This document shows positions 22,301 through 33,100 of a DNA stretch of 64,000 nt, in pieces. The notes beneath the pieces are model-generated. The model was not told where the DNA came from. It searched no databases and saw nothing but the letters and a program-made list of their open reading frames with translations. A program made the position numbers and the translations under genes. Location: NCBI GenBank assembly GCA_022316685.1, contig JAKJHU010000187.1, positions 1 through 64,000 of the forward strand. Direction: 5' to 3'. Source of the stretch: Progne subis subis. Taxonomy: Eukaryota > Chordata > Aves > Passeriformes > Hirundinidae. Numbering within the stretch: the stretch's first letter is position 1; every line of letters begins with the position of its first letter.

Positions 22301-24970
22301 AGGAGAGCAAGAGCTGCCTGCTCCCTGCCCTGGGGTGGGGGGCACAGGACAGCACCAGGCTCTCCCGTGCCTGATAGGAGGGGCTCTGTGCACCCAGGTT
22401 CAGGTTGGCACCACCAGCGGGGAGGCGGAAAGGCAGCAAAGTGGCCACGGACCCCAGCTGTCTTGGGGGGCAGGGAAGGACGCTGCTGGTCAGCCATGGG
22501 GTGGGGGGAGCCCGGCCCCAGCAGTGAAGGAGCCCCGTCCCACAGAGCCACAGCGAGCCAGGGCAGTCAAGCCCCCACAGCCCTGCCGCTGGCCCAACCC
22601 CTCACAGCTTCCCTGCTGCAGCCCAGCCCCACTGACCTGCAGGGCGAGGGGGGGGCTTTGGGATTCCTCTTTTTATTTTTTTTCCCTTTTTTTTTTTTTA
22701 ATTTTCTTTTCTCCCTCATTTATATGTTTCCATGATTTTGGCTCTTCCTTTCCTTGCCCCCAACTCCAGGAGGTACGTACCCCTCTTCCCTGCTCTGCTC
22801 ACACTGCTGGGGCTTCGTTTTCTTTGCGTTTTTAATTGCTGGTGATGAGTCTCATTGCTGCTGCTGTTGCTGCTAACCCCACACGCCCGGGGACCTCGCC
22901 TGCTGCAGGACAGCCCCTCTCCACCTCCAGGCAGGGACCTGGGGTGCCGGCCCTGGCAATGCCGCACGTTCCCCAAGGCCTGCAGCCTCCTCTGCCGCCC
23001 CGGGGGAGAACGGGGCCACAGTGGCACCACCAGCTGTGCATCGCCACGTCTGCAGACAGCTCAGCCTGGCCCATGGGTCTTTGCCTCCGGTGACACGAGG
23101 GATGGGGACAGGTTTGGGGTCTCCGTGGGAGGGGCTCCAGGCTGTGAACGTGTGGTTAGGGCGTGCCAAGTGGCTGGAGCTGGATGGGAGCAGGAAGGAT
23201 CCGTCTGCCTGGTGCCCTGTGCTGTGCTAAGGGCTCCCAGCAGTCCCCATGAGGCAGCAGCACTGCTCCAGTGCCTGCACCCCAAGGTGTCGGGGAGCGT
23301 TGGTGCTGGCCCTCAGAACTGCTCTGGGGCAGGGACAGGGGTGGGCTGCCAGCTGGCACAGGGCAGCTGGGGCCACAGGGCCTTCCTGGCGGGGGAAGGA
23401 GGTGAGCAGGACCCCCAGCGTACGCTGTGGCTCCCTGTTCCCGTGCCGGATCCAGCCTGCAAGGGTGGGTGCTCGTCCTGCATTCAGCATTGCTGCAGTG
23501 GCTGTGGTGGAGGGGAGCTGGGCCCGGGGGGGAGCAGAGCCTGTGCCCAGGGAACAGCTTCTCCCACTGTGCTGGCAGCTGTGGGGCTCGGCCATGGCCT
23601 TGGGTCCCACCTTGCTCGGGGTCCAGGACAAATGGGACCATGGACGGTGTGGACAGAAAGTCCCCATGTCCTCGCAGGGAGCTGGCTGGCCGCAGTTTCC
23701 TCTAGCTGTGCTGAGTCTGTGTGCGGGTGGGGACGGTCAGCGCTCCCAGCCCGGCAGTCCCGCCCTTGCCTCCATCCTCATCCGTGCGCTTCCTGCTCCG
23801 GTTCGGTGTGGTGTGCGCTGCCTGCTGCTGCTGCCCGCCACTGCCTGGCTCTGCTTGGCTCTGTGTGTCCGCCCGGGCCCCGCGCTGCTGGAGCCTCTGT
23901 GTGCCCGGCCGTGCTCTGCTGGGCTGTGCCCGACTGTCCCCTCTGCTCCCAGGAGGCAGGGTGAAGACGTGGAAGCGGCGCTGGTTCATCCTGACTGACA
24001 ACTGCCTTTACTACTTCGAGTACACGACGGTGAGTGGGCTCCGTGCAGGCTGAGCTGAGCCGGGGCAGGGAGGGGGCCGGGCTGGGGTGTCCACCCCACA
24101 GCTGAACCTCTGCTTGGCCACGCCAGGACAAGGAGCCCCGTGGCATCATCCCCCTGGAGAACCTGAGCATCCGTGAGGTGGAGGACTCAAAGAAGCCCGT
24201 GAGTTGCTGCTGTGGTGTCCTCTGGGGTTTGGGGTGGCTGTGGCTTGGGCAGGAAAAGCTGAGAGGGGTTGCAGCACCCTGAGATGTCCCCAGGGGAGGC
24301 AGGGGGCCCCAGAGCAGTCACTGCCTTCACCATCAAAGCGACTGAGTGCAGACCCGGGGCTGGTCACCACAGGGGCACATGCAGGGCCAGGGGGTGACAA
24401 TCGGCGTGTGTCTATCCCTCTCTGCCGTGCTGGGGTGGCTGTGCCAGGGCTGTGTGGCTCTGCTTTTTCCCCTCCTGTCTGGGCTCCCCTTTGGAAGTCG
24501 GGGCTGCCTCTGAGCGGTCTCTCCCTCCCAGAACTGCTTTGAGCTCTACATCCCTGACAACAAGGACCAGGTGATCAAGGCCTGCAAGACAGAGGCAGAT
24601 GGGCGTGTGGTGGAGGGGAACCACACCGTGTATCGCATCTCTGCCCCCACACCCGAGGAGAAGGAGGAGTGGATCAAGTGCATCAAGTAAGTGCTTAGGG
24701 GAGCATGTGAGGGCATGATGCTGGGACCTGCCTGCTGTCCTCAAAGGGGACAGTGCTTCCAGAGCATCCTGCAAGGATGGGGGAAGAAAACTTCCTCAGG
24801 GATACAAAGGGACCTGCCCGAGGCCAGGCCAGGCAGGTCGCACCCATCCCTGCAGCAGTTTGGCCTGACCCAGCCCTTGTTCCCCTGCCAGGGCAGCCAT
24901 CAGCCGAGACCCCTTCTACGAGATGCTGGCTGCCAGGAAGAAGAAGGTCTCCTCCACCAAGAGGCACTAG
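10342..24970 (+). CDS. CYTH1: Cytohesin-1 (ARF guanine-nucleotide exchange factor)
   Basis: Cytohesin-1 loads GTP onto ARF1/ARF6 at the plasma membrane, recruited by PH-domain binding to phosphoinositides. Model: 10342-10369, 18746-18828, 19550-19614, 20249-20315, 20479-20597, 20902-20982, 21070-21182, 21253-21401, 21502-21613, [22770-22772 optional], 23953-24029, 24127-24198, 24532-24686, 24892-24970. Phases are continuous, giving 399 aa without and 400 aa with the microexon; human has 397/398. Exon 1 encodes MEEEEGGGC and splices in phase 1 to [20 protein letters not shown]. An N-terminal coiled coil (about 12-65) is followed by Sec7, PH and a basic tail ending [10 protein letters not shown]. 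Near identity to human across Sec7 and PH makes the assignment to CYTH1 rather than CYTH2/3/4 secure. Confidence 0.96.
10370..18745 (+). other. CYTH1: CYTH1 intron 1 (8.4 kb)
   Basis: The donor is GTCAGT after the 28-nt coding part of exon 1; the acceptor is CTCAG before 18746. Several long open frames occur on both strands here, but they lack conserved protein content and reflect GC richness. I see three things worth naming inside it: a candidate alternative first exon at 16324-16348, an AT-rich motif cluster at 13671-13740 within GC-rich DNA, and a 16-bp direct repeat containing CCATATGG at 14294-14323. Otherwise I recognise nothing. Confidence 0.75.
16324..16348 (+). CDS. CYTH1: Candidate alternative first coding exon of CYTH1
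   Basis: An ATG with a strong start context (A at -3, G at +4) opens a 25-nt frame encoding MVLRAEGS plus one base, then meets a good donor GTGAGC at 16349. The exon ends in phase 1, exactly as the upstream first exon does, so splicing to 18746 gives [17 protein letters not shown]. The preceding 120 bp are GC-rich with an inverted CCAAT box (ATTGG near 16203) and an AP-1 site (TGAGTCA at 16219-16225). Alternative first exons are known in the cytohesin family, but no transcript was available here. The match in phase could be chance (one in three). Confidence 0.45.
20249..21613 (+). other. CYTH1: CYTH1 Sec7 catalytic domain exons
   Basis: These exons encode the Sec7 fold from [19 protein letters not shown] through [20 protein letters not shown]. 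The glutamic finger that displaces Mg2+ and the GDP phosphate is in [17 protein letters not shown]; its GAG codon is 21101-21103, residue 159 (human 157). The hydrophobic-groove motif [19 protein letters not shown] follows from about 21270. All residues expected for exchange activity are present. Bird-specific changes are few, for example ELLQNLYESI where human has Arg in place of Gln. Confidence 0.93.
22770..22772 (+). CDS. CYTH1: 3-nt alternative microexon GAG (adds a third glycine to the PH domain)
   Basis: Inside the 2.3-kb intron between the Sec7 and PH exons the sequence reads CAACTCCAG / GAG / GTACGTAC, a perfect acceptor and donor separated by only three bases and preceded by a long pyrimidine-rich tract (22664-22769). 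Skipping it joins CTT G to GAGGC and gives Leu-Gly-Gly-Arg. Including it gives Leu-Gly-Gly-Gly-Arg. This is the known 2G/3G alternative exon of the cytohesins: the 2G PH domain is selective for PIP3, whereas 3G also accepts PI(4,5)P2 and binds PIP3 less selectively (established for the family). Use in this species is inferred. Confidence 0.85.
23953..24970 (+). other. CYTH1: CYTH1 PH domain and C-terminal polybasic tail exons
   Basis: Exons 23953-24029, 24127-24198, 24532-24686 and 24892-24970 encode the PH domain. [20 protein letters not shown] carries the lysine/arginine pocket that binds the inositol head group. [16 protein letters not shown] and [20 protein letters not shown] follow, and [20 protein letters not shown] forms the terminal helix. 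The tail [15 protein letters not shown] is the polybasic segment that helps membrane binding and autoinhibition in cytohesins. The stop TAG is 24968-24970. Confidence 0.93.
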
Positions 24971-25918
24971 CAGCCAGACTGGCCCTGTGAGGCCAGCGTG
25001 CCCCTGTAGCAGCCCGAGTGTCCCCCCCGTCATGGGGGCACGTGGGGCGGGGGCCGTGCTGCAGGCTGGCCCTCAAGGCCCAGGGCCCAGCTTCAGCTTA
25101 GCCATTTCTTTACTGTGGGGGGAGGGAAGGGGCACGGGTATCATCTGGCCCCCCGTCACTGCCTCATCGCCGGACAGCGTCTTCACAGGCTCAAGCTGGA
25201 ACACAGCACCCCTGGGAGCCCTGGCCTCAGCACCACGGCCGCCTCCCTGTCTCTGACCCCTCTGTGGCCACATGGCCCTGGGTCCCCCCAGCACCCGTGT
25301 TCAGACATTCTTGGGGTGTTCCGTCGGGGGGGAGCAGCTGTCGGTGAGCAGCTGGCGGCTTTGGGGTGCCACAGGTGCAGGGTGTCAGCCCCGGGGGGGC
25401 CCTGCAGAGATACAGCTCCCAGCCCTCGTTGTAGCGGGCCTGGGTCTGTCCTAGGCGTCCCCACGCCGCTGCCTTGGACCCTCCCAGCCACCCCTGCACT
25501 GGAATGGACAAAGGGCAGGGACTGCTGATGAGCTGTGGTGCCACGCAGGGCACAGATGTGCCCTCACCCAGCTGTGGGAGTTGTGGCTTGGATGTGGCGG
25601 CACTGGATGGCGTTTCCCCAGCGCGTCCTTGTGTCATGGCCCTCGTGCCAGGGTGCCACGGTGGGACACGTCCAGAGCTGGAGCCTGCCCTCGGGATGGC
25701 TGCTGGTGGGGATCTCTGCCTCACAATCGCTCGTGTCTTGTCCTGTCCCCATCCCCATGCACAGTCTGGAGGTGCCTGAATCAGTATTAGTCTATTTATC
25801 AGAGGTGTAAATACTCCTGTATAGTTTTCTTCTTGTAGATTATTTTGTATGTGGGTGGTTCAGTGCAAAGGCCTCACAGGAGTGGGACAGGGGGGCAGGA
25901 TTTTTTTATTCTAACCTC

Positions 25919-25943
25919 TTTTTTTTTTTTTTTTTTTTTTTTT
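25919..25943 (+). repeat. Homopolymer T tract (25 nt) in the CYTH1 3' UTR
   Basis: An uninterrupted run of T lies about 45 bp before the CYTH1 polyA signal. Its length is likely to vary between individuals and between assemblies. Confidence 0.95.
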
Positions 25944-25986
25944 AATTTGCCATGGCCTTGTAAACTAGCGCTGAAGATCAGCAACA

Positions 25987-25992
25987 AATAAA
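25987..25992 (+). terminator. CYTH1: CYTH1 polyadenylation signal AATAAA
   Basis: The canonical hexamer lies within ACAAATAAATACTTGC, 1,017 nt after the stop codon, and is followed by GT-rich sequence (CTGTGCTCTGTGCAG) typical of a downstream element. Confidence 0.85.
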
Positions 25993-26010
25993 TACTTGCA
26001 CCATGCTTCT

Positions 26011-27129
26011 CTTGACCTCCTGTGCTCTGTGCAGCTTGAGGTGGGCAGGAGTCCTCTGCCACTGTCAGCCCTTGTCCTGTGCCCAACCTTGGACTGGGCT
26101 CACACTCCTCCCAGTCCAAGGTCTTGATGTGCTGGGAGTGTCTGTGAGCCTTCACCTTCACCAGCTGCCCCTGGCCAGCAGGACAGTGCCTGGGGTACCT
26201 CACTGCAGAACACAGGGCGGCTGTTCCAGGCTGGGACAGCTCTTGGTTCTGCCTGAGGGCACCAAGCCTGGCTGGGCAGGGCCGTGGTTACCCACTGCAG
26301 TGGCATTCACTGCACTGTGCAGGACCTGGGGCAGTGGGGCTGTGGGGCATCCTCAGACACTGATCTGGGGCAGGGCTGGGGGATTCATACCCAGCTGCTG
26401 CCAGGTGTGAATGGGATCAGAGCCCCGCTGGGGCTGAGGGCAGGCTGGGAGCGCCGAGCCTGTGCCAGCTGTGCTGGTGCCATCGGGGCTGCAGGGGGCT
26501 TGTCCAATTGTCCACGCTTCTGCCATGGGGGGATCTGCCAGAGCATTCCCTGCTGCAGCCCCTGCCCATCCTGTGCCTCAGATGGGGCAGCCTTTGGCAC
26601 TGCAGCCTGCAAACAGCCCCTGCTGAGGGATGGGGACGGTGTGGCATGTGGAGGGGGAAGGGCAGCCCTGCAGCTGGGCTGGTGCTGCTGCCCGTTGGGC
26701 TGGTGCCAGGGTCAGTTGGGGCACAGACTGTCAGTTGAACTGCTGACAGTGTCGGGTGGGGTGCAGAAAGTGCCTGGGGGCTGCTGGAGGGTTGAGGAGT
26801 GCGACAGAGAAGCGATAGAGCCAGGTAAGATTGGGGTGAGCCAGGGCAGAGACAGGGCCAGGCAGGGATGGAGCAGGTCAGGGGGCAGCAATAGGGCTGG
26901 GTGGTGATAGGGCAGGCAGGGATGGGGTCAGATTGTGGCCAGTGGGATGGGACTGGCAGCTTCCCCTAAGGCTGAAGTGCAGAGAGAAGGCTGAGGGCAG
27001 CAGAGGGGTGGGCTGGGCAGCGTCAGGAGGTCGGGGTGTGGGGTGTGCACAGCCCCTGGCTGAGCGGGGTTTTGCCCACTGGACCACCCCAGGTGCTGGG
27101 GAGCTGCAGCCGAGCCCGGTGCTGGCACG
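26011..27129 (+). promoter_or_regulatory. DNAH17: CYTH1-DNAH17 intergenic interval with presumed DNAH17 promoter
   Basis: This 1.1-kb stretch holds no conserved coding sequence. From about 26820 to 26950 it is a degenerate purine-rich run of GGGCAGGGATGG-like words. A strong donor, CAG/GTAAGA at 26825, and an acceptor CACCCCAG ending at 27092 could bound a leader intron before the DNAH17 ATG. I see no convincing RFX X-box, the motif usually found near ciliary gene starts. Confidence 0.4.
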
Positions 27130-30100
27130 ATGTCAGCCCCCCAGGACGAGTGCTTGGAGCTCCTGGAGGGCTTGGCCACGGCGCTGCTGCGCGTCCGGCC
27201 CGACAAGTGGGCCAAGTTTGTGGCCAGCGAGGAGACTTCAGTCATGCTGGACAAGTTCTTCAAGCAGCCAGAAATGCTGGAGCTGGTGCTGGGGATGAAC
27301 CCTGCGGGGCAGATCCTGCCCACTACCTGCTTCCCACCTGCCCTCAAGGGCAAGGGAATATACTGCGTGAAGAAGAAGGGGGAGAACGTCACCGGGGAGA
27401 ACTGTCGGACTGCTCTGCTGGTGGGAGACATGGGCCCCTCGCCCGTGGAGCAGCTCATCACCGTGCTGCAGGAGGTGAGTGGCCCATGCAGGCACAGGAT
27501 TGGGGTGAGCAGGGCCAGCTGAGCTCCCACTGCTGCATTGGGACCCCTGCCGGGGGCTGCTTTAGCCAAATTTCCAGGTGGGCTCCAAAATAAACTAAAA
27601 TTCACGGAAGAAAAGGCCCTTGCCCTGACCTTGCAGTGGCTCCCATCCTGCGTTGAACAAGCCCCACAAGGACACAAGCTGGGTGAAGGTCACCAACCCA
27701 GTTTTCTTCTGGCCCTAGCTGGATCACTTCCTCCCTGCAGTTTTAGAAACTCATAATAATGCCCACTTACCTCTACTCTGCAGCTGGGAAAAGTCTAAGT
27801 GGATTTCTCTCAAACTTCCCCTAAATATTCCTGCTGCCAGTCCAGAGCACCCAAAAGCTGCATCAGGCCCAGGAGCCCCCATTATTCCCCCTCACTGCTG
27901 GGGGCTTTTGCTCATGTGCCAGCCCCTGCCTCTGCTAGATGCATTCACTGTGTCACTTCCAGCGCTTCCCAGGCTGTGAGAGCTGGAAACCCAGAGCAAG
28001 GGGCCCTCTGGTCACACTGATGAGATAAAACATCAGCCGTGACTGCGCTGAGAGTGCTCCAAGGGGCAGCAAGAGGGAGCTCTGGGGTGCCGCTGCCCTG
28101 TGCACAGGAGGTCATGACCAAGAGCCTGACCTAGCCCTGTCTCGCAGGTTGTGTCCCCTCTGCTCCTGAGCGAGGACGAGGGTGCGGGCTGGCCCAGGAT
28201 TGTGATGGAGGACATCGTGCAACAGACTCACCGGCTGCAGAACAAGATGTTTGTGATGAGTGGGAAGATACAGGGAAAGCCCCTGCTCCCACTGCCCGAG
28301 CACCTGGTCAGCTGGGACGACTCAGGCGCCACCCTAGACTGGTGGGTGCTGCTGGCATCACTTGGTACCAGAAAAGCCTGGCAGGGACCCAGGACAGCAT
28401 GAATGGCTCAGGGAGGGATGGGAGCTGGGACTGGGGCTCGGTCCCAGCGCAGCCCTGGCACAGCCTGCAGCAGACAATGTTTGAGGGGTTCATGCCAGGC
28501 CTCTAAGCAGGCGTGACGGGCTTCCCTAGGGCTGTTTGGGGTTCCCCTGGGGCAGTTCAGGGCTCCCAGGGGGCATAACCCATCTGCCTTTCAGCCTGGT
28601 GGGGCCCATAGATGGTACAGTGCTGCACTCCATCGAGAGCGTCATCATCGAGTGGTTCCAGCAGGTTGAAGAGATCTTTAGCCAGGACCCAGCGCAGCAA
28701 CTGCTGGAGGGGCTGCACCCCCTGCCCAGGGTCGAGTTTGATTTCTGGCAGACCAGGATGACCAGTTTGGAGTGCATCAATGAGCAGGTACTGTCTCACC
28801 CACGGTGGCCACCTGTCCTCATGCTGAACCCCTCATGCTGAGCCGCTCGTGCTGATCCTGACGCCTCTTCCCTGCCAGCTGCTCTCACCCCAAGTGACAG
28901 TGCTGTCCAAGACACTGGAGAAGGCTGACAGCTGCTACTTGCCATCGTTGCAGAACATGTTCAGGGCCGTCACTGGTGGTGAGGTCCCATGACAAGGTGG
29001 TGGCTGTCCCCAACAAGGTGTCCTCTTCCCAACAGAGATTTTCTCCATATCCCAGGTCTGGAGGAAGCCAGTGATGTCAGCCTCCACCTGCAACCGCTGC
29101 AGGCGCTGCTGGAGGAGATAGAGCAAGCAGATTACTCCCAGGTAAGTGATGTGTGGCAAAATAACCAGGCACAGCCTGGTGGCCTCATCTGTGCAGTGGC
29201 AGAGCCCCAGCGCTTCAGGGGGGACACACCCCCCACATCCCCCCGGCTGTGCCACGGCCCCACGCTGACGAGGCTCTGCTCCCACAGCTGCGGTCCTTCG
29301 TGCCCAAGGTGCTCTGCACTGTCTGCCTGCTCCGGGCTCACTGCGTGCACTACCACTCTCCTGCCAACATAGCTCGCGTCCTGCGGGAGATCTGCAACTT
29401 CTTCATCAGCCTGGTACAGCCCCAGGGCCAGCACCAACCCACCCCTGTCCCCTCCAGTTGCCTCTCTGGGCAGATGTGGAGAGTCCAGTCTCGGTGATGC
29501 AGAGACACCCTTAGACAAGGGAACAGCAGAGCCCCCCGTAGGGCTGGGGAGAGTCTGGGGCAGGCACGGGCTGAAGGCAGCCACCAGCAAGTCTGCGGGG
29601 CTGAAAGGGGCAGAAGGAGCCTTCACGTCCTCCTGATAACGGTCCCCTGCTTGTGTCTGTCCCAGACCTATAAATTCCTGAACCCAGAGGACATGCTGAA
29701 GGGGCTGCAAGGAGAACCCCAGGAGACCCTGGAGGGACTCAAATTAGCCATCTCCACCACAGAGAAGTTCTTCCAGTCCTACAGCACTTACTGCTTTGAG
29801 CTAATGCCCTCATTGTTCCCGGTGGGTGCAGGGATGGGGCAGGAACCTCTGAGCCCCTGCACACCAGCAGCAGACTGACAGCCCCTCTCCCCTCCCAGGG
29901 GCAGCCACAGGTCTGGGAGTTTCCCCCCATACAGATCTTTGGAAGGATGGACGCCTTCTTGCACAGGCTCGAGGACATCAAGGTGACAGCAGAGCTTTCA
30001 GGGCACAGTGCCAGCCTCAGCCAGCCCTTCCCTGCCCTGGGGATCCTGGGCTGGGGGCGGCACAGGGTGAACCCAGCTGCAGCCTGGGGCCGCTGGCACA

Positions 30101-33100
30101 TTGGGATGTCACTGGGAGTTCAGGGACACCGTTCCCAGCACTATTTCCCCCCCAGCCCTGAGCCCCCAAGGCAGGATGGGCACACCCTAAGCCACCCCTG
30201 TGGGGATGCTCCTCGGGCTGCTGAGCTGGCAGGACGCAGCCCTGTGCTGCGGTAAAAGGGTAAAAGGGGGTTTCCGCTTGCCAGGAGCTGTTCCAGGTGG
30301 CCGTCGACTTTCTGAAGCTGGAGAAGACGGTGCTGGGAGGGGTGCGAGGAAACTTCCTTGGGACCTGGGTGTTGCAGATCTCTGAGGAGATCTGTGAAGC
30401 CACCAAAGCTTTTGCCGAATGCAAATATGATCCTTTGGATCCCGATGAAGAGGTGAGCAGATGCTGGAGTGGAAATGTAATGGATGCTGGAATGGAAGTG
30501 TTAATATTGGCTAAGTGGAAAGAAAAAAATCTCTTGTGAGAAGATGCTGCAGGGGGACGCATGGGGCTGTCCCACAGCAGCACAGGCTCTGAGCCGGTCA
30601 TGGGGCTCTGGATGCTCCAAGTTCAGCAAATCCTTCCTGAAGGATTTGGGAAGGAGGCACAGGGGCTGTGCCACTTTAAACCATTTTGCTCTCAATGACA
30701 GGAATGGAACAGAGACTATGCAGAGTTCCAGAAGAAGGTTGAGGATGCAAACAAGCAGCTGGCTGCCATCTTCTGCCAGGGCTTTGATGACTGTAACCGC
30801 CTGACAGCTGCCCTGAAGGTACCAGTGCCCCAGCTCAGCATCCCGGCACCCACAGGAACTGGAGCTCTCGCCCATCCCGGGGCTGCTCCGGGGCACAGGA
30901 ACCAGTGCCCGCCTCTCTCTCCTGCAGCTGGTGCACATGTTTGCCTCTGTGCTGGAGCGACCCCTGATCAGGGCTGAGGCTTCCCCCTGCTACTCGGCCC
31001 TGCTGGGAATGTTCGAGGCCGAGCTGGAGAGCGTGAAGGCGCTGTACGACACCAGGTTCGTGTCCCCACCACCGCCCACGGGGGCCCCAGCCGTCCACAA
31101 GAACATGCCGCCGGTGGCCGGGCAGCTGAAGTGGTCTCTGGAGCTGCAGCAGCGGCTGGAGGGGCCACACAAGGACTTGCTGGCCATCGACCACCCGTAG
31201 GTGCAGGTCCCCTGTCATCCCACGGGGACGCGGGGCAGCAGCGGGGCAGGATCCGGCCTGGAGCGGGTCCCCTCCCGTGCCCTGTGCTGCAGCTTTATTG
31301 TGGCTCTGACAGCGCCATGGCGAGTGCCGAGGCCAAGCTGGTGTCCGGGAAGTATGAGGAAATGATGGGGCTGCTGCAATCTCACAGCAAGAGGATCTAC
31401 AAGGAGTGGGCAAGAGGTCCCGGCCAGGACTGCCACTTCAGCCTGGAGCAGCCCCTGCTCCAGAGGGACCCTGAGTCTGGCCTCCTCCGCGTGAACTTCA
31501 GCAGGAAGGTGGGTGCTGGCACAGGCAGCAGCAGCAGCCCCTCGCCCTGCCTGAGCTGCAGGGGCCTTGCTGACGAGCCCTTCCCGGCTGCGCTGTCCTG
31601 CAGCTCTCGGCCGTCCTGCGGGAGGTGAAGTACCTGAAGATCCAGCAGCAGCCGGACATCCCAAGGAACGCTGAGAGCCTCTTTGCCCAAAATGAGACTT
31701 TTCAAAAGATAGGGGACAACTTGGAGCTCATCGTGGGCTGGTACAATGAGGCAGGTTCCGAAGGGGAGACAACCCAGCTGCTTTTCCAGGCTGAAAGGCG
31801 CTGAGAGGGTTTGGGTACCGCAGGCACATCACCTCAGATCCCTGCCCATCCTCTGGCCATGGCTGCTGCTGTCCATCCCTGCCCCCCACCACTGTATTTC
31901 TGGGGTGGGGACCCTGTTCCTTAGTGCTCAGCGAGGACATGTTGGCTCAGGTGAAGCAGCATTCACCTGTGGGTGTGTTGGCTCAGGTGAAGCAGCAGCT
32001 GATGCCGGTGGAGCAGCCGCTGCTGGCGAGGGAGCTGGAGGCCCTGGACACCCGTCTGGCCAGTGCTGAGCGGTCTCTGTTCTGGAACCATGAAGGTATG
32101 GACCCCCACCTTGGCCATCCAAGGCTGGGGATGCTCCTTGTGCATTTTGGGGGTCCCTGGTCTCCAGTACAAAGTGACCTCCCACTGCCCTGGGGGTGCC
32201 TTCACAACGTGCTCAATGTGCCCATTTCCCTCCCAGGTGTCATGGAATACATCCAGGAGATGAGGGAGACCCTGAATGACCTGCAAAGACGGGTCCAGAG
32301 AGTGAAGCTGAACCTAAAGAACATCACCCAGCTGATGGAGGTAATGTTTGCTGGCACTTCACAGGCATTTTTCTGGGACACATCTGGCTGGGACTGTCCT
32401 TTCCCTGGCACAGCTCCATTCTCTCTCCCTGCAGGACTGTTCAGCCACTCCCTTGTTTGGAAGAAAGGACAACAAGGAAACCGCGCTCCTGGACCTCGAC
32501 GGGAAAGAAAATGCCTTAGCTCAGCGCCGTGCTCTCATCGAGAGTACAGGCGAGAAGATCCAGGGGATGGTGAAGGTGAGACGTGGCCCTGGAGCATTGG
32601 ATGGCTCACAGGGACATGAGGAAGATCTTGGAGCTTTGCTGGGTGTTCACTGACAAACAGCGTCCATTTTTCTCGTGGCAGGAGAACGCGGATCTGTTTA
32701 AGGCTGACTTGTCGTCGCAGATATGGCTGGACTATGTAAAATACCTAGACAGGATCGTGTTAGACGGGCTCTGTGCACTCATTCACAAATCCCTGCAGCT
32801 GCTGCTCACCAACATGGCCCCGGATGTAGGTCCCGGTGTTCTGGCAGTGGGTGTCCCTGTGCTGGGCTCGGGGTGTCCCACCGCTCACTGTCAGTCTGGT
32901 CAGTGGCCAAACACGACTGTCCCCGCGCTCCCTGCAGCTGGCAGGGCTGTGGGGCTGTGGGACGTGGAGCCCCACAGCAGGCACTGACCCGTTTCAGGCC
33001 CAGGTGTCCCCGCTGTTCGAGGTGAAAATGGAGCTGTCCGAGGGCAGGGTGCAGTACCAGCCCTCCCTGGAGGCGGGGAGCGGCGACAGCTTCTTGGGGC

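Larger units (their letters stand above)
24971..26010 (+). other. CYTH1: CYTH1 3' UTR
   Basis: About 1 kb of non-coding sequence follows the stop. It becomes AT-rich near 25780-25990, with a 25-nt T run, and ends at an AATAAA. No additional coding content was recognised. Confidence 0.75.

Noticed and set aside
31197..31200. In-frame TAG at the end of DNAH17 exon 11 as a premature stop
   Set aside because: The donor GTAGGT at 31197 removes it. The spliced product reads [11 protein letters not shown], matching human EHP-VMSGAEAK.
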